Shown: one piece after another, positions 54,610-63,721 of the stretch
How the letters are laid out: the number at the start of each line of letters is the position of its first letter
How positions within the stretch are numbered: position 1 is the stretch's first letter
From: an uncultured Anaerolineae bacterium
GTDB taxonomy: Bacteria > Chloroflexota > Anaerolineae > Aggregatilineales > Phototrophicaceae
Reading direction: 5' to 3'
Length of the DNA: 64,000 nt
Assembly (NCBI GenBank): GCA_937922795.1
Contig: CALAJK010000027.1
Span: 45,259-109,258, forward strand
Made by a program: the position numbers and the translations under genes
Notes under the pieces: generated by a model
The model's database searches: none
What the model was told of the DNA's origin: nothing
The model's input: only the letters and a program-made list of their open reading frames with translations

Positions 54610-56454
54610 ATGTGTGGCATCGTTGGCTATATCGGCCCGCGCGACGCGACGCCGATCATTTTGGACGGCTTGCAGCGCCTGGAGTATCGCGGTTACGACT
54701 CCGCGGGCGTGGCGGTCATCAATGACGGCGCTGTCCATCTGCGCCGCGACGTTGGCAAGATGAGCAACCTGCGCGCGCGCATCGCCGACCATCCTATCTC
54801 CGGCTCGATCGGCATCGGCCACACGCGCTGGGCCACGCACGGCGCGCCGGCTGAGCACAATGCCCACCCCCACATCAGCATGACGGGTGAATTTGTGGTC
54901 GTCCACAATGGCATTGTCGAAAACTATCTGGAGCTGCGCGAAGAGCTCGCCGCCGAAGGCGTACAGTTCCGTTCCGAGACCGATACTGAAGTCATCGTCC
55001 AGCTCATTGAGCGCTTCGCCTGCGGCGGCGCGCATGACCTAACTGACGCGACCCGCCAGGCCGTGAAACGCCTGCGTGGGGCGCACGCCCTTGTGGTGAT
55101 GAGTCTGCGCTGTCCGGATCACCTAGTAGCCGTGCGCATCGGCAATGCCGGCGGCGTGGCCATCGGCCTGGGCGAAGGCGAAAATTTCGTCGCCTCTGAT
55201 ATCCCCGCCATCCTGGAACATACGCGCCGCATGGTGTTCCTGGAGAGTCGGCAGATCGCCACTGTCAGCGCCCATGATCTCCAGGTGCAAACGCTCGACG
55301 GAGAACCTGTCGCGCCTCAGGCGCATGACATCCCCTGGGACCCGGTAAGCGCCGCCAAAGGCGAGTTCAAGCATTTCATGCAGAAGGAGATCTTCGATCA
55401 GGCGCGCAGCATCACCGACACTATCCGCGGCCGGGTGGATTTTGAGCGCGGCGAAGCGTTGCTGCCCGAACTCAATCTGACGCCAGACCGGGCGAGGCGG
55501 CTGAACCGGATAGTGACGGTGGCCTGCGGCACCAGCTACTACAGCGGCCTAGTCGGCAAATTCTTCATCGAACACCTGGCGCGCTTGAATGTGGAAGTAG
55601 ACTATGGCAGCGAATATCGCTACCGCGACCCAATCATTGATGAGCGCACTGCTGTGCTGGCCATCACCCAGAGCGGCGAGACGGTGGATACGCTGGCCGC
55701 CATGGAAGAGGCGCGAGAAAAGCGCGCTCTGCTCTGGAGCATCGTCAATGCTGTGGGCAGCCAGGCCATGCGGATTGCCGATGGCCATATCAGCATGAAC
55801 GCCGGACCGGAGATCGGCGTAGCCTCTACCAAAGCCTTCACCTCCAGCATCGTTGACCAATATCTGCTGGCGCTGTATCTAGGCCAACTGCGCGAAACGC
55901 TCCCGCTGGAAGCCCGCCGCCGCTGTGCTCACGATCTCGCTCGCCTGCCCGACCTAGTTGGGCGCGTGCTGGAGACGGACTCCCAAATCCGTGACCTGGC
56001 AGGGCATTTGTACCACTACACGGACTTCCTGTATCTGGGGCGCGGGATCAACTATCCGATCGCCCTGGAAGGCGCGCTCAAACTGAAAGAGATCAGCTAT
56101 ATCCACGCTGAAGGCTACCCAGCCGGCGAGATGAAACACGGCCCGATCGCTTTGATCGATGAAGATATGCCCGTCGTCACCATCGCGCTGAAGGATGCGC
56201 TCTACGACAAGATGATCAGCCAGATCGAGCAGGCCAAAGCGCGCGGTGGGCGCGTGATCGCCCTGGCGACCGAAGGCGATACGCTCATTGCGACGAAGGC
56301 CGATCACGTGATCTACGTGCCGGAAGCGCCGCCGCTGCTCAGCCCGATCGTAGCGGTCATCCCGCTGCAGCTCCTGGCTTATCACATCGCGGTGCGCCGG
56401 GGCGCTGATGTGGATCAGCCGCGCAACCTAGCCAAAAGTGTCACCGTCGAATAG
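54610..56454 (+). CDS. glmS: Glutamine--fructose-6-phosphate aminotransferase (isomerising)
   Basis: 614 aa from ATG 54610 (MCGIVGYIG), with GGAGG 8 nt upstream. Cys1 after Met removal is the glutaminase nucleophile; GHTRWATHG and the N-terminal amidotransferase domain follow. Two SIS domains bind the sugar phosphate (CGTSYYSG and TQSGETVDTLA). The C-terminal PRNLAKSVTVE is universal. It makes glucosamine-6-phosphate for wall glycan. Ribozyme feedback by its product is expected from the leader. Confidence 0.96.
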   Translation: MCGIVGYIGPRDATPIILDGLQRLEYRGYDSAGVAVINDGAVHLRRDVGKMSNLRARIADHPISGSIGIGHTRWATHGAPAEHNAHPHISMTGEFVVVHNGIVENYLELREELAAEGVQFRSETDTEVIVQLIERFACGGAHDLTDATRQAVKRLRGAHALVVMSLRCPDHLVAVRIGNAGGVAIGLGEGENFVASDIPAILEHTRRMVFLESRQIATVSAHDLQVQTLDGEPVAPQAHDIPWDPVSAAKGEFKHFMQKEIFDQARSITDTIRGRVDFERGEALLPELNLTPDRARRLNRIVTVACGTSYYSGLVGKFFIEHLARLNVEVDYGSEYRYRDPIIDERTAVLAITQSGETVDTLAAMEEAREKRALLWSIVNAVGSQAMRIADGHISMNAGPEIGVASTKAFTSSIVDQYLLALYLGQLRETLPLEARRRCAHDLARLPDLVGRVLETDSQIRDLAGHLYHYTDFLYLGRGINYPIALEGALKLKEISYIHAEGYPAGEMKHGPIALIDEDMPVVTIALKDALYDKMISQIEQAKARGGRVIALATEGDTLIATKADHVIYVPEAPPLLSPIVAVIPLQLLAYHIAVRRGADVDQPRNLAKSVTVE

Positions 56455-56465
56455 CCGCCGACACG

Positions 56466-56500
56466 CCGGCGCGGGCAAAGCGATCCCGCGCCGGTTCGTT
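56466..56500 (+). terminator. Terminator after glmS
   Basis: Perfect 10-bp stem CCGGCGCGGG/CCCGCGCCGG with a 9-nt loop, followed by TTCGTT. It closes the glmS transcript 12 nt after the stop. Confidence 0.72.
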
Positions 56501-56586
56501 CGCCTGGCATTGCAAGACGCCGCCTTCACTTCGCTTTCTCACCATTCTCTCAGCCGGCTCACCATCTGCAAGCAGACGATCGTCCG

Positions 56587-56592
56587 TATACT
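56587..56592 (+). promoter_or_regulatory. Possible -10 for the ScyD-like gene
   Basis: TATACT 63 nt before the start; no clear -35. The rest of the 200-nt gap holds the glmS terminator and nothing else recognised. Confidence 0.35.
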
Positions 56593-56655
56593 GTGACATG
56601 GCTTGTAACGAAAAGCCGCAAAATACCTGCCGCATTGAGTGAGGAGAAGTTAATC

Positions 56656-57657
56656 GTGAGGTGTAAAGGTTTGCTTAGTCTGGTCCTATTTGGTCTGCTG
56701 CTGACCGCGCTAGTGCCGGTAGCTGCCCAACCGTCAGCCGGCGCGGTCATCGCTGATGGCCTAGTCAATCCTCGCAACATGTCGTATGACAGTGAGGGCA
56801 ACCTCTACGTTGCTGAGGCTGGCAACGGCGGGCCGCAGACGACGTCCGACGACACCCCCTTCGGCTCCTCCAGTCAGATCACGCGGGTCGCGCCTGATGG
56901 CTCCAAATCGGTCGTAGTGGCCGGCCTCATCAGCTACCGCGTCGGCAACTCCCTGGGCGCGCATGATGTGGTCGTCACCGATGACTCGATTTGGGTGCTG
57001 CTCGGCGAGACTTCAGATTTCCGCATCCCCTTCACCCACGCGCTGGTCGAACTGGACAAAGAGACCGGCCGCGTGAAAACCTTCGTTGACCTGCTGACGC
57101 CTGAGCTTGAGCTTGATCCCGATGCCAACCCGAACCAGCAGTCGAACCCGGTCGATTTCACCGTAGCGCCCGACGGCACGATCCTCATCGCCAATGCCGG
57201 CTGCAACTGCCTGATGAGCTGGACGCCGGCGAACGGCGTGCAGATCGCGGCTGCCTGGCCCCAGGCGACCGATAACCCGGTTCCAACTGCGGTGGATACA
57301 GACGCTGAAGGCAACATCTACGTCGGCTTCCTCAGCGGCTTCCCCTGGCCGGAAGGCGGCGCTCGCATTGAGAAGTGGTCGGGCGGCCAGCTCGTCGAAA
57401 CCTTCTCCGGCTTGACCGCGGTCACTGGCATGTTAGTCACTGACGATGGCACGATCTATGCGGTCGAAAGCGGTCTGAGCGCTCAAGGTCCGAAGCCCGG
57501 CCGCGTAGTGACGGTTTCCGCCAGCGGTGTGATGCCGGTGCTGGAGGGACTGTCCGCGCCGTACGGCCTGGCTCAGGCGCCCGACGGCACGATCGTCGTC
57601 AGCGTAGGTTCAATCGGCGGCCAGAACGGCCAGGTGATCGCCTTACCCGGCATGTAA
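56656..57657 (+). CDS. ScyD/ScyE-like secreted beta-propeller protein
   Basis: About 333 aa. GTG 56656 with GAGGAG 9 nt upstream begins VRCKGLLSLV; a signal peptide (LVLFGLLLTALVPVAAQ) leads to a mature protein with NHL/propeller-type repeats (DSEGNLYVAEAGNGG, DAEGNIYVGFLSGF, APDGTIVVSVGSIGG). It resembles the ScyD/ScyE family first named in cyanobacterial scytonemin clusters. No scytonemin genes are here, so the name shows only homology. Role at the cell surface unknown. Confidence 0.75.
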   Translation: MRCKGLLSLVLFGLLLTALVPVAAQPSAGAVIADGLVNPRNMSYDSEGNLYVAEAGNGGPQTTSDDTPFGSSSQITRVAPDGSKSVVVAGLISYRVGNSLGAHDVVVTDDSIWVLLGETSDFRIPFTHALVELDKETGRVKTFVDLLTPELELDPDANPNQQSNPVDFTVAPDGTILIANAGCNCLMSWTPANGVQIAAAWPQATDNPVPTAVDTDAEGNIYVGFLSGFPWPEGGARIEKWSGGQLVETFSGLTAVTGMLVTDDGTIYAVESGLSAQGPKPGRVVTVSASGVMPVLEGLSAPYGLAQAPDGTIVVSVGSIGGQNGQVIALPGM

Positions 57658-57681
57658 CCCTGGCGCTCTGATGGTTTTCTG

Positions 57682-57711
57682 ATGAGGGCGGATGGCCTAT
57701 TCCGCCCTCAT
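57682..57711. terminator. 11-bp hairpin between ScyD-like and YceI genes
   Basis: ATGAGGGCGGA and TCCGCCCTCAT form a perfect 11-bp stem with an 8-nt loop. No U-run on the plus strand. Probably ends or stabilises the upstream message. Confidence 0.55.
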
Positions 57712-57813
57712 GACATCCCTGCGCGCCCCAGAAGCCTGCTGAATACTCCGATCGCGCATCCCAATTGAGTGGGCAAACGGGCGCTGAGCAAATGTGTCCG
57801 CCCAGGAGGACCT

Positions 57814-58737
57814 ATGTCAAGAACGATTGTCGCGCTGATCGCCCTCGTCGCTTTTGGCGCTGGAGCCGCTGCTGGCATCTTCGGCCTGCTGTGGGCGACC
57901 GGCGGAATAGCAGAGCCCAGCCGCGATGTTCGTGAAGCAGCGCCTACGCTGTCGTTGAACGATCCGACGCCAACCCCAGGCGCTGCCGCCCCGATCGCAT
58001 CACAATTGGCTGAGCTGACCGGAAAACTCGATGCAATCGCCACTCAGGTTGTCATCGGCAATGCCCGTCTAGAAGCTTTGGAAGCTCGTTTGTCTGGTGA
58101 GAATGCCGAGGCCGCATCCAGCGCGCCGACTGCTCCAACCGCCGCTGCCGAGACGCCCATACCGGCTTCAGAGGCTGGACAGCCAGAACGCGCGCTGTTC
58201 CGCATCAGCCAGGACGAGTCTGAGGCGCGCTTCAAGATTGAGGAGGTGCTGTTTGGCAATCCAACCACCGTTGTGGGCGTTACGCGCCGCGTCGCCGGAG
58301 ACATCATCGTCAACTTTCGCAATCCCTCAGCTTCTCAAATCGGCGTGATCGCCGTCAACGCCCGCACACTCAAGACAGATCAAGAATTTCGCGACCAATC
58401 TATTCGCGGCCAGATTTTGCAGTCATCGCGCGACGAATACGAATTCATCCGATTCACGCCCGTCGAACTGATCAATTTGCCTGATACGCCGGTGACGTTG
58501 GGCAGTCCCATCGCCTTTCAGATTCGCGGCGACCTCACCATACGCGATGTCACCCGCAGCGTCACTTTCGACGCGACGGCCGCTTTGGTCGCACCAGATC
58601 GCCTCGAAGCTCAGGCTTCTGTCACAGTGCTCTACCGCGATTTCGGCCTGGAAATCAAAGCGCCGCCGCAGGTGTCCTCGGTGGGTGAGAGCGTCACATT
58701 GGAGCTTGATCTGGTGGCGCTGGCCGTCCCACAGTAG
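57814..58737 (+). CDS. YceI-family protein with N-terminal membrane anchor
   Basis: About 307 aa; ATG 57814 with AGGAGGA upstream. One membrane helix or signal (ALIALVAFGAGAAAGIFGLL), a Pro/Ala-rich linker with a short coiled-coil-like stretch, then the YceI domain (about residues 130-305; FRISQDESEARFKIEEVLFG, VNARTLKTDQEFRDQSIRG, GDLTIRDVTRSVTF). YceI folds bind polyisoprenoid lipids; related periplasmic proteins handle isoprenoid quinones or carotenoids. A link to the carotenoid locus is speculative. Confidence 0.88.
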   Translation: MSRTIVALIALVAFGAGAAAGIFGLLWATGGIAEPSRDVREAAPTLSLNDPTPTPGAAAPIASQLAELTGKLDAIATQVVIGNARLEALEARLSGENAEAASSAPTAPTAAAETPIPASEAGQPERALFRISQDESEARFKIEEVLFGNPTTVVGVTRRVAGDIIVNFRNPSASQIGVIAVNARTLKTDQEFRDQSIRGQILQSSRDEYEFIRFTPVELINLPDTPVTLGSPIAFQIRGDLTIRDVTRSVTFDATAALVAPDRLEAQASVTVLYRDFGLEIKAPPQVSSVGESVTLELDLVALAVPQ

Positions 58738-58779
58738 TCTTCATCCCTTCACCATCAACAACACACGCCTCTGAATCAG

Positions 58780-58816
58780 CGGCGGGACGGCAGCCTGATC
58801 TGTCCCGCCGTTTGTT
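58780..58816 (+). terminator. Intrinsic terminator after the YceI gene
   Basis: CGGCGGGAC (58780-58788) pairs with GTCCCGCCG (58802-58810), then TTTGTT. It separates the YceI gene from the BMP transporter operon. Confidence 0.78.
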
Positions 58817-58919
58817 AATTATCGCTAACATCAACCGGAGCAATTTGTACCCTTTTTCGCATTTTCGAGTCATACTAAACGATAAACTACATATCGCGAG
58901 TCACTACCGGATTTTGTTT

Positions 58920-60128
58920 ATGAATTTTCGTCCGTCTGCAGTTACGCTTGTATTCTTCAAAACCTTCGCCAATTCGCTGTTGAATGCCTGGCCGCTGCTG
59001 CTGGCGATCGCAGCCGCGGCAGCCGCGGCCTCGCTGCTGCTGCTGGCGCTCAACGCCAATCCGATCCAGGCATTCAGTTCAATGCTCCAGGGGGCTTTCG
59101 GCACGACGAACGCCACTGCCGAGACGCTGGTCAAAGCTATACCCGTGCTGTTTGTAGCCATCGGTATCTGCGTCGCTTTCCGAGGCGGCGTAGTGAACAT
59201 CGGCGGCGAAGGACAGATGATCGCTGGCGCGGTAGCGGGCGTCACCGCGGCGCTGACGCTGGGGCCGATCATCACTTTTGGTCCGCTGTTGATCGCGCTG
59301 TGTTTGGTCTGTGGTTTTCTGGCTGGGGCGCTGTACGGCGGGCTGGCCGGCTTCCTCAAGGCGTACTTCAACGTCAATGAAATCCTCAGCACCATCATGC
59401 TGAACCAGGTGGCCGTGCAGATGATGAACTTTCTGCTGAACGGCCCGCTGCTTGACCCAGCCGAGCTGGGCACGAACCACATCCCCAAGACAGCGCGCAT
59501 CGTCCAGTGGGCCGAACTGCCGCGCCTATCGCTGTCACTGGGAGACAACTTTGAACTCTTCACCCGCACCCGCCTGCATTTCGGATTGGTGCTGGGCATC
59601 ATCCTGGCGATCGTGATCTACGTGCTGCTATGGCGGACGACGATCGGCTACCGCATCCGCGCCGTCGGCCAAAATGAGCGCGCCTCGCGCTATGCCGGCA
59701 TCAACGTCCGGCGGCAGATCGTATTGGCCATGTTTCTGGCCGGTGGCATCGCCGGGTTAGCCGGCGTGGTACAGGTGCTGGGCTTACAATACCGCCTGCA
59801 AACCGATGGCTCGCCCACCGGCTTCACCGGCAACGCCGGCTTCAACGGCATCGTCGCCGCCCTATTCGGCGGGCTTAATCCTCTGGGCGCGATCCCGGCC
59901 TCGGTCGTGTTCGGCGGGCTGCTGGTTGGCGCCCAGAAAATGCAGCGCGATCTGGGCGTTTCCGCTGCGTTGATCACCGCCATCAACGGCCTAATCGTCG
60001 TCTTCGTCGTCAGCAGCCAGTACTACATCCGGCAGCGCGCCCGCCGCCGGCTGGCGGCTCCGACCTCGCCCGCCGCAGCCGCCGCCGAACGCCCTGCCGC
60101 CGCCGCAGCTCTGGAGCAGCAAGCATGA
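58920..60128 (+). CDS. BMP-type (nucleoside-like) ABC permease
   Basis: About 402 aa, eight to ten hydrophobic segments. VVNIGGEGQMIAGAVAGV and the ALFGGLNPLGAIPASVVFGG block mark BPD_transp_2 permeases of the BMP/guanosine type (YufP/NupP). ATG 58920 starts MNFRPS; an in-frame ATG at 58812 would add a non-conserved extension overlapping the preceding terminator. The C-terminal ~35 residues are an Arg then Ala/Pro-rich tail. Its stop overlaps the next permease (ATGA). Confidence 0.88.
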   Translation: MNFRPSAVTLVFFKTFANSLLNAWPLLLAIAAAAAAASLLLLALNANPIQAFSSMLQGAFGTTNATAETLVKAIPVLFVAIGICVAFRGGVVNIGGEGQMIAGAVAGVTAALTLGPIITFGPLLIALCLVCGFLAGALYGGLAGFLKAYFNVNEILSTIMLNQVAVQMMNFLLNGPLLDPAELGTNHIPKTARIVQWAELPRLSLSLGDNFELFTRTRLHFGLVLGIILAIVIYVLLWRTTIGYRIRAVGQNERASRYAGINVRRQIVLAMFLAGGIAGLAGVVQVLGLQYRLQTDGSPTGFTGNAGFNGIVAALFGGLNPLGAIPASVVFGGLLVGAQKMQRDLGVSAALITAINGLIVVFVVSSQYYIRQRARRRLAAPTSPAAAAAERPAAAAALEQQA

Positions 60129-61051
60129 TCGATCAAATCCTCACCGCCAGCGTGCTCGCATCCGCCATCCGGCTGGCAACACCCTATATTTTTGCCGGCC
60201 TGGGCGAGACGTTCGGTCAGCGCAGCGGCGTGCTCAACCTAGGGGTAGACGGCATCATGCTCATGGGCGCGTTCGCCGCTTTCTACACCGTGTTCACAAC
60301 CCAGAGCCTGCTGCTGGGCGTGCTGGCCGCGCTGTTGGTCGGGTTGCTGCTGGGGCTGGCGACCGCTTTCGTCAGCGTCACACTCAAGGCAGAACAAGGA
60401 ATCAGCGGCATCGGCTTCTATCTTTTCGGGCTGGGCATGAGCGAACTGCTCTACCAAAAGCTCATCGGCACGCCCAAATCGGTGACAGGTTTCCCGCCGC
60501 TGGCCATACCCGGCCTGTCGGATATCGAATTCTTGGGCATCGGCCAGATCTTCTTCCGCCACAATCTGCTGGTGTATCTGGCGTTCGCCCTCGTCCCCAT
60601 CTCGGCCTTCATCCTCAACCGCACCACGTTCGGGTTGAAGATTCGCGCTGTCGGCCAGAACCCGGAGGCCGCCGACGCGATGGGCGTCAACGTCGCTCGC
60701 GTGCGTTACATGACCGTGATGTTAGGCGGGCTGATGGCCGGCCTAGCTGGCGCTTCGCTGTCCATCGCTCTGCTGAACGTTTTTCAACAGAATCTGACAT
60801 CCGGCCTGGGCTTCATCGCCGTCGCGCTGGTGTACTTCGGCCGCTGGCGTCCGGTCGGCGTGCTGTTGGGAGCGCTGCTGTTCAGCTTTGTGAACGCGCT
60901 CCAGCTTCAGGCCAGCGTCATCGCGCCGAACATCCCCTCAGAATTTGCCGTGATGGCGCCTTATGCGATCACCATCATTGCGTTGGTTTTCGCCTCAAAA
61001 CAAACGGAGAAGCCGACTGCGCTGACCAAACCGTTTGAACGAGGCGAGTAA
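60125..61051 (+). CDS. Second BMP-type ABC permease
   Basis: 308 aa, about eight hydrophobic segments. GLGETFGQRSGVLNLGVDGI is the conserved start and FGLKIRAVGQNPEAADAMGV the cytoplasmic ATPase-facing loop of these permeases (YufQ/NupQ-like). It pairs with the larger permease to form the channel. Confidence 0.9.
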   Translation: MIDQILTASVLASAIRLATPYIFAGLGETFGQRSGVLNLGVDGIMLMGAFAAFYTVFTTQSLLLGVLAALLVGLLLGLATAFVSVTLKAEQGISGIGFYLFGLGMSELLYQKLIGTPKSVTGFPPLAIPGLSDIEFLGIGQIFFRHNLLVYLAFALVPISAFILNRTTFGLKIRAVGQNPEAADAMGVNVARVRYMTVMLGGLMAGLAGASLSIALLNVFQQNLTSGLGFIAVALVYFGRWRPVGVLLGALLFSFVNALQLQASVIAPNIPSEFAVMAPYAITIIALVFASKQTEKPTALTKPFERGE

Positions 61052-61079
61052 AGTTTTCGCACGAGTTTAGGAGGAGCAT

Positions 61080-61982
61080 ATGCGTAAGAACTTCCGTCTG
61101 ATTGTGCTGTTCGTCTTAGCTCTGGCGTTGACCAGCCTGCTGCCAGCACAGGCGCAGGACGCAGTCTTCCGAGTGGCGGCGGTCGCCCCCAGCGCCACCA
61201 ATGACCTGGCTTTCAGCCAGAGCATGTACGACGCGCTGCTGGCCATCCAGAAAGAGATGGGCGAAGATCAGTTCCAGTTCGTGTTCCAGGACGGCACGTT
61301 CATCGTGGATGACGCTGCGGTGGCGCTGCGCGAATGGGCATCGTCCGGCGAGTACGATCTGGTCATCGCGCATGGTTCGCAGTACGGGGCCATCCTTGAA
61401 GAGCTCGCGCCGGAATTCCCGGATGTTTCGTTCGCCTGGGGCACCGACCAGAACACATTCGGCCTGGACAATGTGTACGCTTACACCGCAGCGTCCAATG
61501 AGGGCGGCTTCCTCAACGGCGCGATGGCGGCGCTGATGACCAAGACCGGCGTGATCGGCGTGGTCGGCCCGATCGAGGTTGGGGACGCCAAACTGTACGT
61601 AGACGGCTTTGTGGCCGGAGCCAAGGCCGCCAAACCGGATGTCACCGTCAACGTGACCTACATTCAGTCGTTCAGCGATGTGCCGCTGGCCACCGAAGCC
61701 GCCAAGACGCACATCGCCAACGGCGCCGACATCCTGACCGGCACGGCGCAGATGGTCGTTGGCGCGATTGCGGTCGCCAAAGAGGAAGGCGCGCTGTGGT
61801 TTGGCACGCAGTCCAGCCAGGCCGAACTGGCGGCTGAAGCGGGCGTGCAGTTCCAGGTATACAAGTGGGAAGTGGTGCTGCGCGATATCATCGCCAACAT
61901 CAAGGCGGGCAAACTGGGCGGCGAAGCTTATGTGATCACGTTGGCTAACGGCGGCCTGGTGATGGAAAAAGGCCTGCGCTAG
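61080..61982 (+). CDS. BMP family (PnrA-like) substrate-binding protein
   Basis: 300 aa. Signal peptide (LIVLFVLALALTSLLPAQAQ) without a lipobox. The mature protein has the BMP/PnrA features: DLAFSQSMYDALLAIQKEMG, EELAPEFPDVSFAWG, GPIEVGDAKLYVDGFVAGAK and the ligand-proximal WFGTQSSQAE. Bacterial relatives bind purine nucleosides; a different nucleoside or sugar is possible. AGGAGG is upstream of the ATG. It is shorter than most (about 340 aa). Confidence 0.88.
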   Translation: MRKNFRLIVLFVLALALTSLLPAQAQDAVFRVAAVAPSATNDLAFSQSMYDALLAIQKEMGEDQFQFVFQDGTFIVDDAAVALREWASSGEYDLVIAHGSQYGAILEELAPEFPDVSFAWGTDQNTFGLDNVYAYTAASNEGGFLNGAMAALMTKTGVIGVVGPIEVGDAKLYVDGFVAGAKAAKPDVTVNVTYIQSFSDVPLATEAAKTHIANGADILTGTAQMVVGAIAVAKEEGALWFGTQSSQAELAAEAGVQFQVYKWEVVLRDIIANIKAGKLGGEAYVITLANGGLVMEKGLR

Positions 61983-62041
61983 TCGTCTGTCATAGAGTTA
62001 ATCAGATAGGTTCCGAAGACAGCCCGATGCAGTCGTCTGCC

Positions 62042-62065
62042 GGGGAGCGCCAGTGTGCGCTCCCC
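62042..62065 (+). terminator. Intercistronic hairpin before the ATPase gene
   Basis: Perfect 9-bp stem GGGGAGCGC/GCGCTCCCC with a 6-nt loop, 60 nt after the binding-protein stop. Like the hairpin at 18818 it follows the binding-protein gene. A TATACT (62077-62082) downstream could restart transcription toward the ATPase gene. Confidence 0.55.
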
Positions 62066-62164
62066 CACACCCGCATTATACTCATCGAGCAGAGCCGCTG
62101 ACTGAAATAGCTGCGAGCGTCGAAAGCTGCGAATCGATAAAAAAACAATATCAAGCAAGTCAAG

Positions 62165-63721
62165 ATGACAGCAACGAGTAACCTACCAACCGCTCACCGT
62201 CGTATTCAGCAGCTTCAGATGCGGGGGATCGTCAAGCGATTTCCTGGCGTGCTGGCGGTGAACCACGTTGATTTCGACGTCCAAGCCAGCGAAATCCACG
62301 CTCTGCTGGGTGAAAACGGCGCTGGCAAATCCACGCTCATGAAGATGCTTTACGGCCTGTATCATCCCGATGAAGGCCGCATCATCCTGGACGGCAATGA
62401 AGTGCGGATCCACTCGCCCCATGACGCCATCCAACGAGGCATCGGCATGATCCATCAGCACTTCATGTTAGTGCCGTCGCTCACTGTGGCCGAGAATATC
62501 GCCCTGGGCATGCGCTCCACGCGCGGGCTGATCCTCGACCTAGATGTGGTCTCCCGCCGTGTACAGGAGCTTTCTGAGCAGTACAACCTTCGCGTTGACC
62601 CGCAGACGCCGATCTGGCAGCTTGCAGTCGGCGAACAGCAGCGTGTAGAGATCATCCGCGCCCTCTACCGAGGGGCTAGCCTGCTCATCTTGGATGAGCC
62701 GACGGCCGTGCTGACGCCGCAGGAAGTGGACGATTTGTTCCGCGTGCTGCGGCAGATGACAGCCGATGGCCATGCGCTGATTTTCATCTCTCACAAACTC
62801 CACGAAGTGCTGGCGATCAGTCATCGCATTACTGTGCTGCGCGACGGTCAGAAGGTGGGCACGATCCCCACAGGCGAAGCGACCCGGGTGAAACTGGCCG
62901 AAATGATGGTGGGGCGTCCGGTGGTGCTGGAGTACGACCGCCCACCAGTTGAGCGCGGCCCGGAACGACTGCGACTGGTGAGCGTGAGCGCTCGCAGCGA
63001 CCGTGGTGATCTGGGATTGAAAGAGGTCTCGCTCAGCGTGCATGCTGGCGAAATCCTGGGGATCGCTGGCGTGTCCGGCAACGGTCAGCGGGAATTGGCT
63101 CAAGTGATCGCCGGGCTGCGTCCAGTGACCAGCGGTTCGATCGAGTTAGACGGACGGGACGTGACCGGCGCGCTGCCGACTACCCTGATCGGCCTGGGGC
63201 TGTGCTACATCCCTGAAGAACGCATGGTGGACGGGGTCATCAAAGAATTCACCGTCGCCGAAAACTTTGTGCTGCAAGATCACGGCCGCGCAAACTACAC
63301 CCGCGCTGGCATCTTTTTGAATTTCGGCGCAATTACCAGGGCATGCCGGCAGGCCATCCGCGCCTATGAAATTAAAACGCCGGGCACAGATGTGCCGGTG
63401 AAGACGCTTTCCGGCGGCAATATTCAGAAGCTGATCCTGGCGCGGGAGCTGACGCGCTCGCCCCAGGTGATCGTGGCCGCCCAACCGACGCGCGGTGTGG
63501 ACATCGGCGCGACCGAATACATCCATCGCCGGCTGTTGGAACAGCGGTCGCAGGGCGCTGCCATCCTGTTGATCTCTGAAGATCTGGACGAGATCATGGC
63601 GCTTTCCGACCGCATCGGCGTGATGTACGAAGGACGCATGGTCGGCATCATCCCGCGCGCATCCGCGGATGTGAATACAGTCGGCGCGATGATGGCCGGC
63701 GCGACATTGGAACAGTTGTGA
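62165..63721 (+). CDS. BMP-type ABC transporter ATP-binding protein (two ATPase domains)
   Basis: 518 aa. The first half has Walker A GENGAGKST and Walker B LLILDEPTAVLTP; the second half lacks a full P-loop (SGNGQRELA) as is normal in this RbsA/YufO family, and carries the LSGGNIQKLILARELTRSP signature and QPTRGVDIGATEY block. It powers the two permeases. The ATG at 62165 has no strong ribosome site; MRGIVKRF at codon 19 is an alternative. Completes the importer set. Confidence 0.9.
   Translation: MTATSNLPTAHRRIQQLQMRGIVKRFPGVLAVNHVDFDVQASEIHALLGENGAGKSTLMKMLYGLYHPDEGRIILDGNEVRIHSPHDAIQRGIGMIHQHFMLVPSLTVAENIALGMRSTRGLILDLDVVSRRVQELSEQYNLRVDPQTPIWQLAVGEQQRVEIIRALYRGASLLILDEPTAVLTPQEVDDLFRVLRQMTADGHALIFISHKLHEVLAISHRITVLRDGQKVGTIPTGEATRVKLAEMMVGRPVVLEYDRPPVERGPERLRLVSVSARSDRGDLGLKEVSLSVHAGEILGIAGVSGNGQRELAQVIAGLRPVTSGSIELDGRDVTGALPTTLIGLGLCYIPEERMVDGVIKEFTVAENFVLQDHGRANYTRAGIFLNFGAITRACRQAIRAYEIKTPGTDVPVKTLSGGNIQKLILARELTRSPQVIVAAQPTRGVDIGATEYIHRRLLEQRSQGAAILLISEDLDEIMALSDRIGVMYEGRMVGIIPRASADVNTVGAMMAGATLEQL

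Noticed and set aside
54172..55035. 287-aa minus-strand reading frame
   Set aside because: Antisense to glmS and its ribozyme; composition typical of a shadow frame.
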